DNA from: Chloroflexota bacterium
GTDB lineage: Bacteria; Chloroflexota; Anaerolineae; Anaerolineales; Villigracilaceae
Reading direction: 5' to 3'
DNA length: 64,000 nucleotides
Assembly (NCBI GenBank): GCA_013112685.1
Contig: JABFGC010000001.1
Span: 558,001-622,000 of the forward strand
Both the position numbers and the translations under genes were made by a program. The notes beneath the pieces were generated by a model, which was not told the DNA's origin, searched no databases, and saw nothing but the letters and a program-made list of their open reading frames with translations. Shown here piece by piece: positions 26,584 through 35,300 of the stretch. How positions within the stretch are numbered: the first letter of the stretch is position 1; each line of letters begins with the position of its first letter.

Positions 26584-28065
26584 TTACACTCCCCGCCCGC
26601 GAAACTTTTGAAGCAAGCGTGGCAATAATTCTTCCTTTAAGTACGCATCACGCGATACAACCCAAAAGAAAAACACCGCCAGAAAAACCGTGCCGATGAT
26701 TTTATAACAAAAAATGGGGGGCAGAAAAAAGTGAAAAGCAGCATACGCCAACGAAGGAATAAGCAGCCCCCATTTGAGGTCAGTGAAAAAGTCGCGCCAA
26801 ATGGAAGGGCTGCCTAAAAACTGGTACACCTTCACATTGAACGACAGCAAAAGCACGAGCGCAAAATTCGCCGCGGCTGCGCCCATCAAACCGAAGCGTT
26901 GTGAAAGATAGAATACTCCGCCCAGCATCAACAAGGAAGAAACCATATAAATGCTAGAGGACATTTTAACCTTCCCCATCCCTGTCAAAGTTTGGTGTGC
27001 AGGGCGGCACAAACTGAGAAGTCCATACGCAACAATCATCAGGCGAAACGCACCCGCATATCGGGTGGCATAATCGAGCGAAATCCACAACGCGAGCAGG
27101 TCCTCCATCCAAACAACCAACAGGCTGGCGACGGCGGCGAGTATCAAACTCACATAGCGGGAAAGCTGGCGGAATACATCGTTCAGTTTTTCATGATCAT
27201 TGAGCGAATCGCGCAGGCTTGCATAAGGAACCATCACTTCGGTCGCTAGTCCGGTGACCATGGTCAGGCGCAATGCTAGGCTTGTGCCGACCGAATATGC
27301 CCCCGCAAGTACAGGTCCCAGTATGAAACTGACCGCGACGCGGTCCAATTGTTGAAACACGACCACGGCAACGCTTTCCAGAAACATAAATCCTGAGAAA
27401 TTCGTCATTTTGTGCAAGGTGGGAACATCCAATTGAAATCGAAACGGATGGAGGCGCTGGACAATGCCAATATACAGTCCCAACACCAGCAAGTGAGTGA
27501 GAAAACACCAAACACCGATCCACTCCAGGTTCTTGTTAATGTTTGTTACGATAATCGCGCCGAGCCAGAGTAAAGTCATAGAAAAAAACTCGGCTTGGCG
27601 CACCGCCCAATTCCTCAATTGCGAAAGTAGGTACCCGTGCGGAACACGCGCCAGGAATTGGGGAAAAACCCCGAGAGCGACCCAGAACAATGCCTTCTGA
27701 AACTGCTCTTTCAACACTGCACTGGTATTGAGACTATTCGCAATCAGTCCCTTTGCCGCCAGAAGAATAAGAAAGGTTGCCATGGACATCAGAAAAACAA
27801 GGACATACCCGGACGTCATCACCTGATTGATTCTCTGCTTAAACTCCCCGTCTTGAAAGGACTCAGACGAGAATTTCATCACGATGGCGCTGACTCCTAA
27901 ATTGCCTACGTTCGAAAAAAACATCAACGCCACCATAACTACCCACATTCCGTAGAATTCCTCTCCCATGATACGGAGTGCAAGCGGCGTAACAATTAGA
28001 AAGAAAATGGTGGTGATGACTAAAAAAAAAGAATTGGCTGTGATCGCCCGCAGGTACTTGTTCAT
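26584..28065 (-). CDS. wzx: Wzx-type flippase (polysaccharide biosynthesis C-terminal family)
   Basis: 493 residues with 12-14 helices. The first helices (NSFFLVITTIFFLIVTPLAL) and central FVLVFLMS and LDRVAVSFILGPVLAGAYSV segments match oligosaccharide flippases of the MOP superfamily. The protein would move lipid-linked repeat units across the membrane to the Wzy polymerase encoded next to it. Full length and intact. Confidence 0.85.
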   Translation of the reverse strand: MNKYLRAITANSFFLVITTIFFLIVTPLALRIMGEEFYGMWVVMVALMFFSNVGNLGVSAIVMKFSSESFQDGEFKQRINQVMTSGYVLVFLMSMATFLILLAAKGLIANSLNTSAVLKEQFQKALFWVALGVFPQFLARVPHGYLLSQLRNWAVRQAEFFSMTLLWLGAIIVTNINKNLEWIGVWCFLTHLLVLGLYIGIVQRLHPFRFQLDVPTLHKMTNFSGFMFLESVAVVVFQQLDRVAVSFILGPVLAGAYSVGTSLALRLTMVTGLATEVMVPYASLRDSLNDHEKLNDVFRQLSRYVSLILAAVASLLVVWMEDLLALWISLDYATRYAGAFRLMIVAYGLLSLCRPAHQTLTGMGKVKMSSSIYMVSSLLMLGGVFYLSQRFGLMGAAAANFALVLLLSFNVKVYQFLGSPSIWRDFFTDLKWGLLIPSLAYAAFHFFLPPIFCYKIIGTVFLAVFFFWVVSRDAYLKEELLPRLLQKFRGRGV

Positions 28066-28073
28066 TAATTGAA

Positions 28074-28964
28074 TTAGATTTCCATGTAGCCGATTCGGAC
28101 GCGGCCTGCGCGGGCGAGGCGATCCTGAATGAATGACACATTGCGAAGAAAAAGGGTGTTCCCTGTAAATGAATTCGATTCAGAGGCGGGAATCAAAATT
28201 CGATGAAAGGGGTCATATTGGTACATCCTAAAACTATAATCAGACATGGAATTCATTATATCCTTATCATCAAAACCATAACGTTTGCCGTTCCCGTTCA
28301 ATTCCATGATCACAGAGTGCAGGGAAGCCTTTTTCAGCGTCTGGCGCATTCCATTGAGGACCAGCATCTCCAGCCCCTCGACATCAATCTTTATCAGGGC
28401 CGGATTAACTTCTTCTAGTACCATATCGAGCGGCAAAACCTTGACACGGATCACGTTATCGTCTGCTTCGCCCCGCGCAACAGCATGATTTGTGGTGTCC
28501 AATCCTGTGGTAAAAAACAGTTCGCCTTCCTTATCCGCTACGCCAACATTAAAGGCTTTCACACGGGCTGAAAGATCATTTAACTTAATATTATTCGTCA
28601 AACGCTGATAAGTAGACGGAACGGGTTCAAAACAATATCCGCCTGCTCCCTTTACTCCGCACGCCAACAGCATGTACGACCCTGCATTTGCACCTACATC
28701 AACGAAGGTATCCCCAGCCTCCATTACATGCAGCACATATGCCATATCGTGAAATTCCTGAAGACCACAATAGATATTTTGGGTTAGTCCGGTTTCGCCG
28801 GGGTGGACGAAAAACTTGATCCCGTTGATCCAAGGATATACGACATCACCGGGAACAAGCCGGCTGCCGATTTGCCATTTCACAAAACCAGCCAATGCCT
28901 TGATTTTTCGACCCTTGTTAAGCGGATGGTCCGCAATGAATTTAAGAGTGCTCCAAATCTTCAT
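28074..28964 (-). CDS. FkbM-family methyltransferase
   Basis: 296 residues. TFVDVGANAGSYMLLACGV is motif I, YCFEPVPSTYQRLTNNI follows, and ALIKIDVEGLEMLVLNGMRQ is the FkbM hallmark. The longest and most canonical of the three FkbM proteins in this locus. Likely methylates a sugar hydroxyl of the glycan. Confidence 0.88.
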   Translation of the reverse strand: MKIWSTLKFIADHPLNKGRKIKALAGFVKWQIGSRLVPGDVVYPWINGIKFFVHPGETGLTQNIYCGLQEFHDMAYVLHVMEAGDTFVDVGANAGSYMLLACGVKGAGGYCFEPVPSTYQRLTNNIKLNDLSARVKAFNVGVADKEGELFFTTGLDTTNHAVARGEADDNVIRVKVLPLDMVLEEVNPALIKIDVEGLEMLVLNGMRQTLKKASLHSVIMELNGNGKRYGFDDKDIMNSMSDYSFRMYQYDPFHRILIPASESNSFTGNTLFLRNVSFIQDRLARAGRVRIGYMEI

Positions 28965-28991
28965 TGTGCCAATCTAATCCAGATGACAAGC

Positions 28992-30218
28992 TTAATGCAC
29001 GCCGATTGCTGATTTATTTCTTCCCCACCAATCCACAACCAGCACAATTGAGATACATAAAACCAAGCCAAGCATCCCCGCCAACAGCGTATTTCGCATC
29101 ATATTCCGCGGAACCTCGCTCTTGGGTGTAACCGCCGGCGCGCTCACCACCGCTCTCAGGGGGGTGTTTTGCTCCAGCGCTGTCCCCGTATGCTGTTGTT
29201 TCAGGATGTCGGCAAGGAACTCATACGCTTGGTCGCGTTCGAAGGCAAACTGTGCGAGCGAGGCGCGTTCTTTTTCCAGGCGCGCCTGCAATTTTGGTAT
29301 CTCCGCTTCTAATTGCTGCTGCTCTGTTTGCAGGCGTGTCAACCGTAACTGGAGGTCGGAGCGCATATCGGCAATCGCTGTCAACGCCTCGGAAATCGTG
29401 AAATTCGCAAAGGAAGCGCCGTCAATCTGCAGGGTGAATTCGGATGCGGGTGTGACAGTCTCCGATTGGCACAGCGGGCTGGCTAGGGAACGCTGGTGCA
29501 GGACGGTCAGCGCTAAGGCTTCTCCAAAAGATAGGGACGTTTCTCCGGGAACACCCTCCCATTTCCGCTCCAAAGCCTGCAGGTCTTCAAGCAGGCGCGC
29601 TGTATTGCCTTTCGCATTCAGGATACACGTTAAATCTGATTGCTGGCTTTGAAGTTGGGCAGTCAATACATCTACTTGACTTTTCGAGAGCGCCTCTTCG
29701 AGCGCTGCCTGCGCCTGTTCATACGCTTCGCGGGATTCCGCCGCCTGAGCCTCCAGCGAGTCAACGTCGCTTAGTCCATAATAGTTTGCGTTAATCTCAG
29801 TGACCACTTTCTCCGCCCACGCATTTGCCAGCAAAGCGGCACGCTCGGGGTTGGCATCCGTCACCTCCAGGCGGAGCAGGTCTCTGCCGACATCGGTAGC
29901 GCCAACTCGCTCTACCTCCAACGCCTCCAGAAGCGATGGTTCCTGGGTCACGCTTTCGAGCAAGCCCGGCGCAGTCGCCAGTTGTATTACGGACCCTATA
30001 TCCGGCACCCTTGAAGCGCTCACGTTAGCCGGTGGGTTTCCTATAAACACAATCGCAGATGCCTGATAGACAGCGGGTCGAAACGAACTGACAGCGAAAG
30101 CCGCAAGCGCAGGAACCAGCGTACAGATCAAAATGACGAGGCGCGCCTTCCAAAGTGTTTGGAGAATCGCGCGCAGGTCAATTTCGTCTTCATAGGTAGG
30201 TCGAATATTTTCTGCCAC
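28992..30218 (-). CDS. wzz: Wzz/GumC-type chain-length regulator without kinase domain
   Basis: 408 residues. The Wzz domain begins DEIDLRAILQTLWKARLVIL with membrane helix 1. A long coiled coil covers about residues 150-350 (ESREAYEQAQAALEEALSKS, LQLRLTRLQTEQQQLEAEI), and helix 2 is NTLLAGMLGLVLCISIVLVV. No Walker motif is present, so any tyrosine kinase partner is encoded elsewhere. It starts with GTG at 30218. First gene of the locus downstream of the promoter at 30254-30282. Controls polymer length through contact with Wzy. Confidence 0.85.
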   Translation of the reverse strand: MAENIRPTYEDEIDLRAILQTLWKARLVILICTLVPALAAFAVSSFRPAVYQASAIVFIGNPPANVSASRVPDIGSVIQLATAPGLLESVTQEPSLLEALEVERVGATDVGRDLLRLEVTDANPERAALLANAWAEKVVTEINANYYGLSDVDSLEAQAAESREAYEQAQAALEEALSKSQVDVLTAQLQSQQSDLTCILNAKGNTARLLEDLQALERKWEGVPGETSLSFGEALALTVLHQRSLASPLCQSETVTPASEFTLQIDGASFANFTISEALTAIADMRSDLQLRLTRLQTEQQQLEAEIPKLQARLEKERASLAQFAFERDQAYEFLADILKQQHTGTALEQNTPLRAVVSAPAVTPKSEVPRNMMRNTLLAGMLGLVLCISIVLVVDWWGRNKSAIGVH

Positions 30219-30253
30219 GGTATGTTTCCCAAATTACTTATGAACGGGGGTGT

Positions 30254-30282
30254 ATGCTATCATGCGGTCTTGTTTCCGTCAA
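30254..30282 (-). promoter_or_regulatory. promoter of the glycan locus
   Basis: On the minus strand TTGACG (30277-30282) and TAGCAT (30254-30259) are separated by 17 bp and lie 36 bp upstream of the GTG start of the first gene. Confidence 0.55.
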
Positions 30283-30372
30283 TGCGGTGATAAAATCCTA
30301 TAGATTTACATGGGAATCCAGTCAATATTAAAGAACGCCCCTCCATCGAGTGGAAAGTGAAACAGGCGTGCC

Positions 30373-31500
30373 ATGCACATCACCCAACTCAACCTGGATA
30401 ACAAAAACCAGGTGGAGGATTTCCTCCGCCTGCCGTTTTCCATTTACAGGGACATTCCCCAGTGGGTGCCGCCCCTGCAAATGGATGAACGCCTCAGACT
30501 CCGCCCGGGGCGGTTTCCGTTTTATGGGCATTCCTACGCTTGTTTTTTTCTCGCTTACGAGGGCAACCGTCCCATCGGGCGGCTTGTCGTTTTGGATAAC
30601 CGTCCCTACAACGAGTTCAACCAGGAAACGACGGCGTTCTTCTATCTCTTTGAATGTGAGGATGATCTCGAAGCCGCGCGGGGAATGTTCGAGGCGGGTT
30701 TTGCCTGGGCGCGCTCGCGCGGCTTGACCAGGATCATCGGTCCAAAAGGTTTTACTCCGCTGGATGGCTTGGGTCTGCTGGTAAAGGGCTTTCAGCATCG
30801 CCCTGCATTTGGTCTGCCCTACAACCCAGATTACTACCCTCGATTGATCGAAGCCTGCGGCTTCCAACCCGACCGCGACGCCGTCTCCGGTTACATTGGC
30901 GCGAACGTTCAATTCCCGGAACGCATTCACGAACTGGCGGATCGCATCCGGGAACGCCGCGGATTGCGCATCGCCCGCTATGAAAAACGCTCCGACCTGC
31001 GCGCGCTCGTCCCCAAATTGAAGGGCCTCTACAACGGCGCGCTGCGCGGCACGGCGGGCAACGCTCCCATCTCGGATGAAGAAGCGGATGCGCTCGCAAA
31101 TCAAATGTTGTGGTTTGCCGACCCGAAGTTGATCAAGATCGTGATGAAGGACGATGAACCCGTCGGCTTTTTGCTGGCATACCCGGATGTGTCCGCGGCA
31201 TTGCAAAAGGTCAAGGGTAGATTATTTCCGTTTGGCTGGATCAACCTCCTGCAAGAAATGAAGCGCACAGATTGGCTGAACATCAACGGCGCAGGCTTGA
31301 TCCCCGAATACCGCGGCTCCGGCGGCATGGCAATTCTCTACAGCGAGATGTTCAAATCTGTGAGAGAATCGGGACAATTCAAGCACGCCGAGGTGGTGCA
31401 GATCGGCGTGGAAAACGAAGCTATGCAGCGCGATATGGAAAATTTCGGAATTGATTTCTACAAAGTCCACCGGACGTACAGCAAGGAGCTTGCGCGTTGA
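30373..31500 (+). CDS. GNAT-like acyltransferase family protein (intact copy)
   Basis: 375 residues of the YghO-like family, proteins with a double GNAT-like fold and no settled substrate. Visible landmarks are FLRLPFSIYRDIPQWVPPLQ, a core FFYLFECEDDLEAARGMFEA, LTRIIGPKGFTPLDGLGLLV and LIPEYRGSGGMAILYSEMFK, the last resembling a CoA-binding loop. A truncated relative lies at 15621 on the far side of the glycan locus. Its stop overlaps the TTG start of the HD-domain gene. Confidence 0.75.
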   Translation: MHITQLNLDNKNQVEDFLRLPFSIYRDIPQWVPPLQMDERLRLRPGRFPFYGHSYACFFLAYEGNRPIGRLVVLDNRPYNEFNQETTAFFYLFECEDDLEAARGMFEAGFAWARSRGLTRIIGPKGFTPLDGLGLLVKGFQHRPAFGLPYNPDYYPRLIEACGFQPDRDAVSGYIGANVQFPERIHELADRIRERRGLRIARYEKRSDLRALVPKLKGLYNGALRGTAGNAPISDEEADALANQMLWFADPKLIKIVMKDDEPVGFLLAYPDVSAALQKVKGRLFPFGWINLLQEMKRTDWLNINGAGLIPEYRGSGGMAILYSEMFKSVRESGQFKHAEVVQIGVENEAMQRDMENFGIDFYKVHRTYSKELAR

Positions 31501-32045
31501 ACGAGTCAATTGGGCTGATCCTGAAAGCCATGCGTTTTTCCGCCGAAAAGCACAACGACCAGCGGCGCAGGGATTCGAAGGCGTCACCGTACATCAACCA
31601 CCCCATCCAGGTGGCGGAGACGTTATGGTCGCTGGGCGGGGTGCGCGATGAAGCCCTGCTTGCCGCCGCCATCCTGCACGACACCATCGAAGACACCGAC
31701 GCCACGCCCGCCGAGATCGAACGCGAGTTCGGGAAGGACATCCTTTCGCTGGTCCTCGAAGTGACCGACGACAAGAGCCTACCCAAGGAAGTCCGCAAGC
31801 GGTTGCAGATCGAGACCGCCGCGCAAAAATCGCCCAGGGCGAAATTGATCAAACTGGCGGATAAACTCTGCAACATCCACGACCTGATCCATTCGCCGCC
31901 CTCGAACTGGTCGCTGAAGCGAAAACGGGAATACCTGCTGTGGAGCGAGCAGGTGGTGAAAGGCTTGCGCGGCTCGAACCGGGCGTTGGAGGTCCGTTAC
32001 GATGAAGTGTTGAAGCAAGGCAAACACCTGCTGGGGATGGAGTGA
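31497..32045 (+). CDS. HD-domain small alarmone hydrolase-like protein
   Basis: 182 residues. The start is TTG at 31497, overlapping the preceding TGA; a good AAGGAG ribosome site at 31482-31487 supports it. The HD-domain order fits the hydrolase half of RelA/SpoT and the Mesh1 enzymes: KHNDQRRRDSKASPYINHP, AAILHDTIEDT (metal-binding HD) and KLIKLADKLCNIHDL. There is no synthetase or ACT domain. It would remove pyrophosphate from (p)ppGpp in a Mn2+-dependent way, although other nucleotides are possible. Confidence 0.82.
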   Translation: MNESIGLILKAMRFSAEKHNDQRRRDSKASPYINHPIQVAETLWSLGGVRDEALLAAAILHDTIEDTDATPAEIEREFGKDILSLVLEVTDDKSLPKEVRKRLQIETAAQKSPRAKLIKLADKLCNIHDLIHSPPSNWSLKRKREYLLWSEQVVKGLRGSNRALEVRYDEVLKQGKHLLGME

Positions 32046-32117
32046 AGCCGTCGAATTTGCCCTTTTGTAACAGGGTTTTCAGTTCATTTGGCAGTTAAAC
32101 CGCCGCCCAAAGGGGGC

Positions 32118-32123
32118 TACAAT
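32118..32123 (+). promoter_or_regulatory. -10 box of the degV-like gene
   Basis: TACAAT lies 17 bp before the ATG, with AGGAGGAG between them. The transcript leader would be only about 10 nt long. Confidence 0.4.
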
Positions 32124-32140
32124 GACAGGAGGAGATTCTC

Positions 32141-32977
32141 ATGACCATAATCGTTGCCGATACCACCTGCGGGCTTCCGCGCGACCTGCTCGCCCAGCGC
32201 GGGATTCCGTTGATTCCCCAGATCGTGATGTTCGGGGAGGAAACTTTCCACGACGACAAAGACCTCGATACCGCAACGTTTTTACAAAAACTAAAAGTCT
32301 CAAAGTCCCTGCCCAAGACCGCCGCGCCCGAACCGCCTTCGTATTATCCCATCTTTGAAGAGGCGAAGAAAAAGGGCGGGAGCGTGGTCGTCGTTGCGCC
32401 GACCGGCAAAGCCAGCGGAACTGTCCGCTCAGCGCAGACGGCGGCGCAGGAATTCCCCGACGTGGACATCCGCGTGGTGGATACGCAAACCATCTCCTGC
32501 AATCTCGGTTCACTCGTGCTTATCGCGGACGACATGGCAAAGGCGGGAAAATCCGCCAGCCAGATCGTGGCGATGCTGGAGGATCTGATTCCGCGCGGAC
32601 GGATTTACTTCCTGGTGGATACGCTGGAATATCTCGCCAAAGGCGGACGCATCGGCGGTGCAAAACGTCTGCTGGCGGAACTGCTGGAAATCAAACCGAT
32701 CTTGCAGATCAAGGATGGGCAGGTGGAGCCGTTTGAACAACAGCGGACAAAGAAACGCGCGCTCGCCCGCCTGGTGGAAGTGATAACAGAAAACTGCAAA
32801 GGCGGTGAATCCGCTCATTTGTGTGTGTTGCAGGTCGAGGCGGAGAAAGAGGCGGAAGTCCTCGCCGCGGAGTTGAAATCGAAAGTCGCAGTCCAACATA
32901 TCCCCATCTACGAACTGCCGCCTGCCATCGTCGTCCACGCCGGACCGCGCGCCATGGGCGTCGGATTTTTCGTCTGA
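32141..32977 (+). CDS. DegV-family fatty-acid-binding protein
   Basis: 278 residues. MTIIVADTTCGLPRDLLAQR opens the DegV fold. SGTVRSAQTAAQ and the later FLVDTLEYLAKGGRIGGAK segment are family hallmarks, and HAGPRAMGVGFFV is the typical C-terminus. In Firmicutes, FakB members present exogenous fatty acids to a FakA kinase. No fakA is adjacent here, so the role is by family only. Strong ribosome site AGGAGG. Confidence 0.88.
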   Translation: MTIIVADTTCGLPRDLLAQRGIPLIPQIVMFGEETFHDDKDLDTATFLQKLKVSKSLPKTAAPEPPSYYPIFEEAKKKGGSVVVVAPTGKASGTVRSAQTAAQEFPDVDIRVVDTQTISCNLGSLVLIADDMAKAGKSASQIVAMLEDLIPRGRIYFLVDTLEYLAKGGRIGGAKRLLAELLEIKPILQIKDGQVEPFEQQRTKKRALARLVEVITENCKGGESAHLCVLQVEAEKEAEVLAAELKSKVAVQHIPIYELPPAIVVHAGPRAMGVGFFV

Positions 32978-32994
32978 TGCCGCAAGCGCGATGG

Positions 32995-33000
32995 TATAAT
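32995..33000 (+). promoter_or_regulatory. -10 box upstream of yebC
   Basis: TATAAT at 32995-33000, 57 bp before the yebC start. No clear -35 hexamer. Confidence 0.45.
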
Positions 33001-33057
33001 TTCGCCGCTTATTTATAACTTTCCCCACGCTCGTGGTCATTATCGAAGGAGAAGGTC

Positions 33058-33811
33058 ATGTCCGGTCATTCCAAGTGGTCTACCATCAAACGCAAAAAGG
33101 GCGCGGCAGACGCCAAACGCGGCGCGTTGTTCACCCGCCTGGCGCGTGAAATCACGATTGCGGCGCGCGACGGCGGCGACCCCGACACCAACTTCCCGCC
33201 TGCGGCTGGCGGTGGATAAAGCGCGCTCCGAGAACATGCCCAAAGACAACATCGAACGCGCCATCAAGAAAGGCACCGGCGAAGACAAGGAAGGCAGTGC
33301 GTTTGAAGAACTCACCCTCGAAGGTTACGGACCGCACGGCTCGGCGATTCTCGTCTCGTGTGTAACCGACAACCGCAACCGCACCATCTCGGAAGTGCGT
33401 CACGCCTTCACCAAGGCGGGCGGCAACATGGCAGAGGCGGGCGCGGTGGCGTGGCAGTTCGACCGCAAATCCTATTTCTCGTTCCCCTCCAGCGCGCTTT
33501 CGTTCGACAAGGCGTTTGAACTTGGCGTAGACGCAGGCGCGGATGATGTGATGGACGGCGGCAGCGAGATCGAAATCTACGGTCCGGTGGAAGCCTTCAA
33601 GACCATCGCCACTGCGCTTCACAAAGTCAACGTCCAGCCGGAGGAGGCGGGTTTGCGGATGATCCCCAAACAGGAGATCGAACTCGGCGTGGAGGAAACG
33701 CTGCAAGTAATGAAGGTCATCGAACACCTCGAAGACCTCGACGACGTGCAGGACGTGTATCACAACGTCAAAGTGACCGACGAAGCGCTCGCGGCTCTCG
33801 AAAGCGCGTAA
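33058..33811 (+). CDS. yebC: YebC/PmpR/TACO1-family protein (one frameshift)
   Basis: Begins [20 protein letters not shown], the invariant family N-terminus. One extra C at about 33205 (TTCCGC read as TTCCCGC) interrupts it, after which [20 protein letters not shown] continues. Corrected length is 250 residues. The family binds DNA or the ribosome; recent work links members to easing translation of proline stretches, while older work treats them as transcription factors. It stands directly before ruvC, a common bacterial arrangement. Confidence 0.92.
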
Positions 33812-33818
33812 TTGATCC

Positions 33819-33851
33819 AGACTTCGGAAGTCTCCGGGACTTCCGAAGTCT
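33819..33851. repeat. near-perfect palindrome between yebC and ruvC
   Basis: AGACTTCGGAAGTC and GACTTCCGAAGTCT surround a 5-bp loop. It may terminate yebC, though only a weak T-run follows, or be a REP-like element. Confidence 0.6.
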
Positions 33852-33860
33852 ATTTAACCG

Positions 33861-34340
33861 ATGACCCTCGCCCTCGGAATTGACCCCGGCACCGCCATCA
33901 CCGGCTACGGTCTCGTGCGCCTCATGCCAGACGGGGAGTTGGTCGCTGTTTCCTTTGGGGTGATCGCCACGCCGAAAGAGGCGACGCCGTCGGCGCGGCT
34001 GGCGGCGCTCTTCGACGGACTCAACAAACTGCTGAAAAAATACAAACCCGATACCGCCGCCGTGGAAAAATTATTCTTCACGCGCAACATCACCACCGGC
34101 ATCGCGGTGGGACAGGCGCGCGGCGTGGTCTTATTGGCGCTGCAAAAAGCGGGAGTTGAAACGTACGAATACACGCCCAACGAAGTGAAGCAAGCCGTGG
34201 CAGGCTACGGCTCCGCGGAAAAGCGCCAAGTGCAGGAAATGGTACGGGCGCTGCTGCAACTGGAGAAAATCCCCAAACCCGACGACGCCGCCGACGCGCT
34301 GGCGATTGCCATCACACATTTGAACACGGCGAGGTATTAA
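33861..34340 (+). CDS. ruvC: crossover junction endodeoxyribonuclease RuvC
   Basis: 159 residues, the normal length. The four acidic active-site residues are in place: ALGIDPGT (first Asp), AAVEKLFF (Glu) and KPDDAADALAIA (the Asp pair). RuvC dimers cut Holliday junctions during recombination. In most bacteria it is followed by ruvA and ruvB. Here a toxin-antitoxin pair separates it from ruvA, and ruvB is not in the window. Confidence 0.95.
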   Translation: MTLALGIDPGTAITGYGLVRLMPDGELVAVSFGVIATPKEATPSARLAALFDGLNKLLKKYKPDTAAVEKLFFTRNITTGIAVGQARGVVLLALQKAGVETYEYTPNEVKQAVAGYGSAEKRQVQEMVRALLQLEKIPKPDDAADALAIAITHLNTARY

Positions 34341-34384
34341 ACGGTAATCAGTCCCCTGGGATTCGTGGTAATATTTTTTCCAGA

Positions 34385-34618
34385 ATGATCGTACATCCAC
34401 CCCGACACATTGTATGGAGTACGGATACGGTTAACCTAAGCGATCCGTTCCAGAAACGCTGGCTGCTTTGTCAGATATTGATGCACGGCAGGGCGGAGGA
34501 TATCCGCGCGCTTCGAATCGAAGATATCAAAGCCGAACTCGACCAGTTGGGGTTGCCTGAAGATATCGAAAGTTTGTGGCGGCGTTATTTGGAGTATTTG
34601 GATGCCCGAAACCATTAA
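34385..34618 (+). CDS. small DUF6922-like protein, probable antitoxin
   Basis: 77 residues (HIVWSTDTVNLSDPFQKRWL, then ILMHGRAEDIRALRIEDIKA and LWRRYLEYLDARNH). The order Trp-Asp/Thr, a helix ending in LxHGxxEDIRAL and a terminal WRRYL pattern resembles DUF6922 proteins found directly before nucleotidyltransferase toxins. The next gene starts within its last 17 bp, so the two are coupled. Neutralising role is inferred from position and pattern. Confidence 0.65.
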   Translation: MIVHPPRHIVWSTDTVNLSDPFQKRWLLCQILMHGRAEDIRALRIEDIKAELDQLGLPEDIESLWRRYLEYLDARNH

Positions 34619-35285
34619 GGGGTTCGGCACGCTGACACCCTTGCAAAAGGAATTCATGGAAATCCTTGCCGGTCTGCCGGATAAGGATCAGTTTTATCTT
34701 GCGGGCGGCACGGCTTTGTCTGAATATTATCTGGGACATCGCCTGTCGTTTGACCTCGATTACTTTACCGGCACGGAAAACCTGATTATTCCATTGTCGT
34801 ATCAGATCGAGTCGACCTGCCGCAAAAGAGGACTTTCACTTAAAGTCGTACGCCGCTTTGCGACGTTCGTTCAATTGCTTGTGGAGCACAAAGAAGAAAG
34901 CCTGAAAGTAGACCTTGCTCTTGATTCCCCTTATCGTTTTGAGCCTCCCGTTCTTTCGACAGAGGGAATTTTTGTGAACGACTATTTCGACTTGCGAACA
35001 GACAAGGTGCTTGCCTATTTTGGACGAGCCGAACCACGCGATGCAGTGGATTTGTATTTTATCCTGCAAAAAGAACCCGCTGAATTATTGCTGTCACAGG
35101 CAGTGCAAAAAGACCCCGGTTTCGATCCTTATTGGTTTGCGATTGCCCTTAATCGCGTTGAAAAATTTCCAGACGACCTTGAACGATGGCCCATTAAAAT
35201 GTTGAAGTCTCTGAACGTAAAAGAACTCAAAAAAACATTTCTTGATTGGGCAGTAAAACTCATGGACCAATCCATGAAAAAATAG
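34602..35285 (+). CDS. AbiEii/AbiGii-type nucleotidyltransferase toxin
   Basis: 227 residues. The nucleotidyltransferase signature is complete: FYLAGGTALSEYYLGHR, then SFDLDYF (the two metal-binding Asp), SLKVDLALDSP, and the C-terminal LRTDKVLAYFGRAEPRDAVDLYF that marks the AbiEii family. Relatives such as MenT transfer nucleotides to tRNA acceptor ends and block translation; some give phage resistance by abortive infection. It lies between ruvC and ruvA and is more AT-rich than either, which supports horizontal insertion. Confidence 0.88.
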   Translation: MPETIKGFGTLTPLQKEFMEILAGLPDKDQFYLAGGTALSEYYLGHRLSFDLDYFTGTENLIIPLSYQIESTCRKRGLSLKVVRRFATFVQLLVEHKEESLKVDLALDSPYRFEPPVLSTEGIFVNDYFDLRTDKVLAYFGRAEPRDAVDLYFILQKEPAELLLSQAVQKDPGFDPYWFAIALNRVEKFPDDLERWPIKMLKSLNVKELKKTFLDWAVKLMDQSMKK

Positions 35286-35300
35286 GCAGAAATCAATCTC

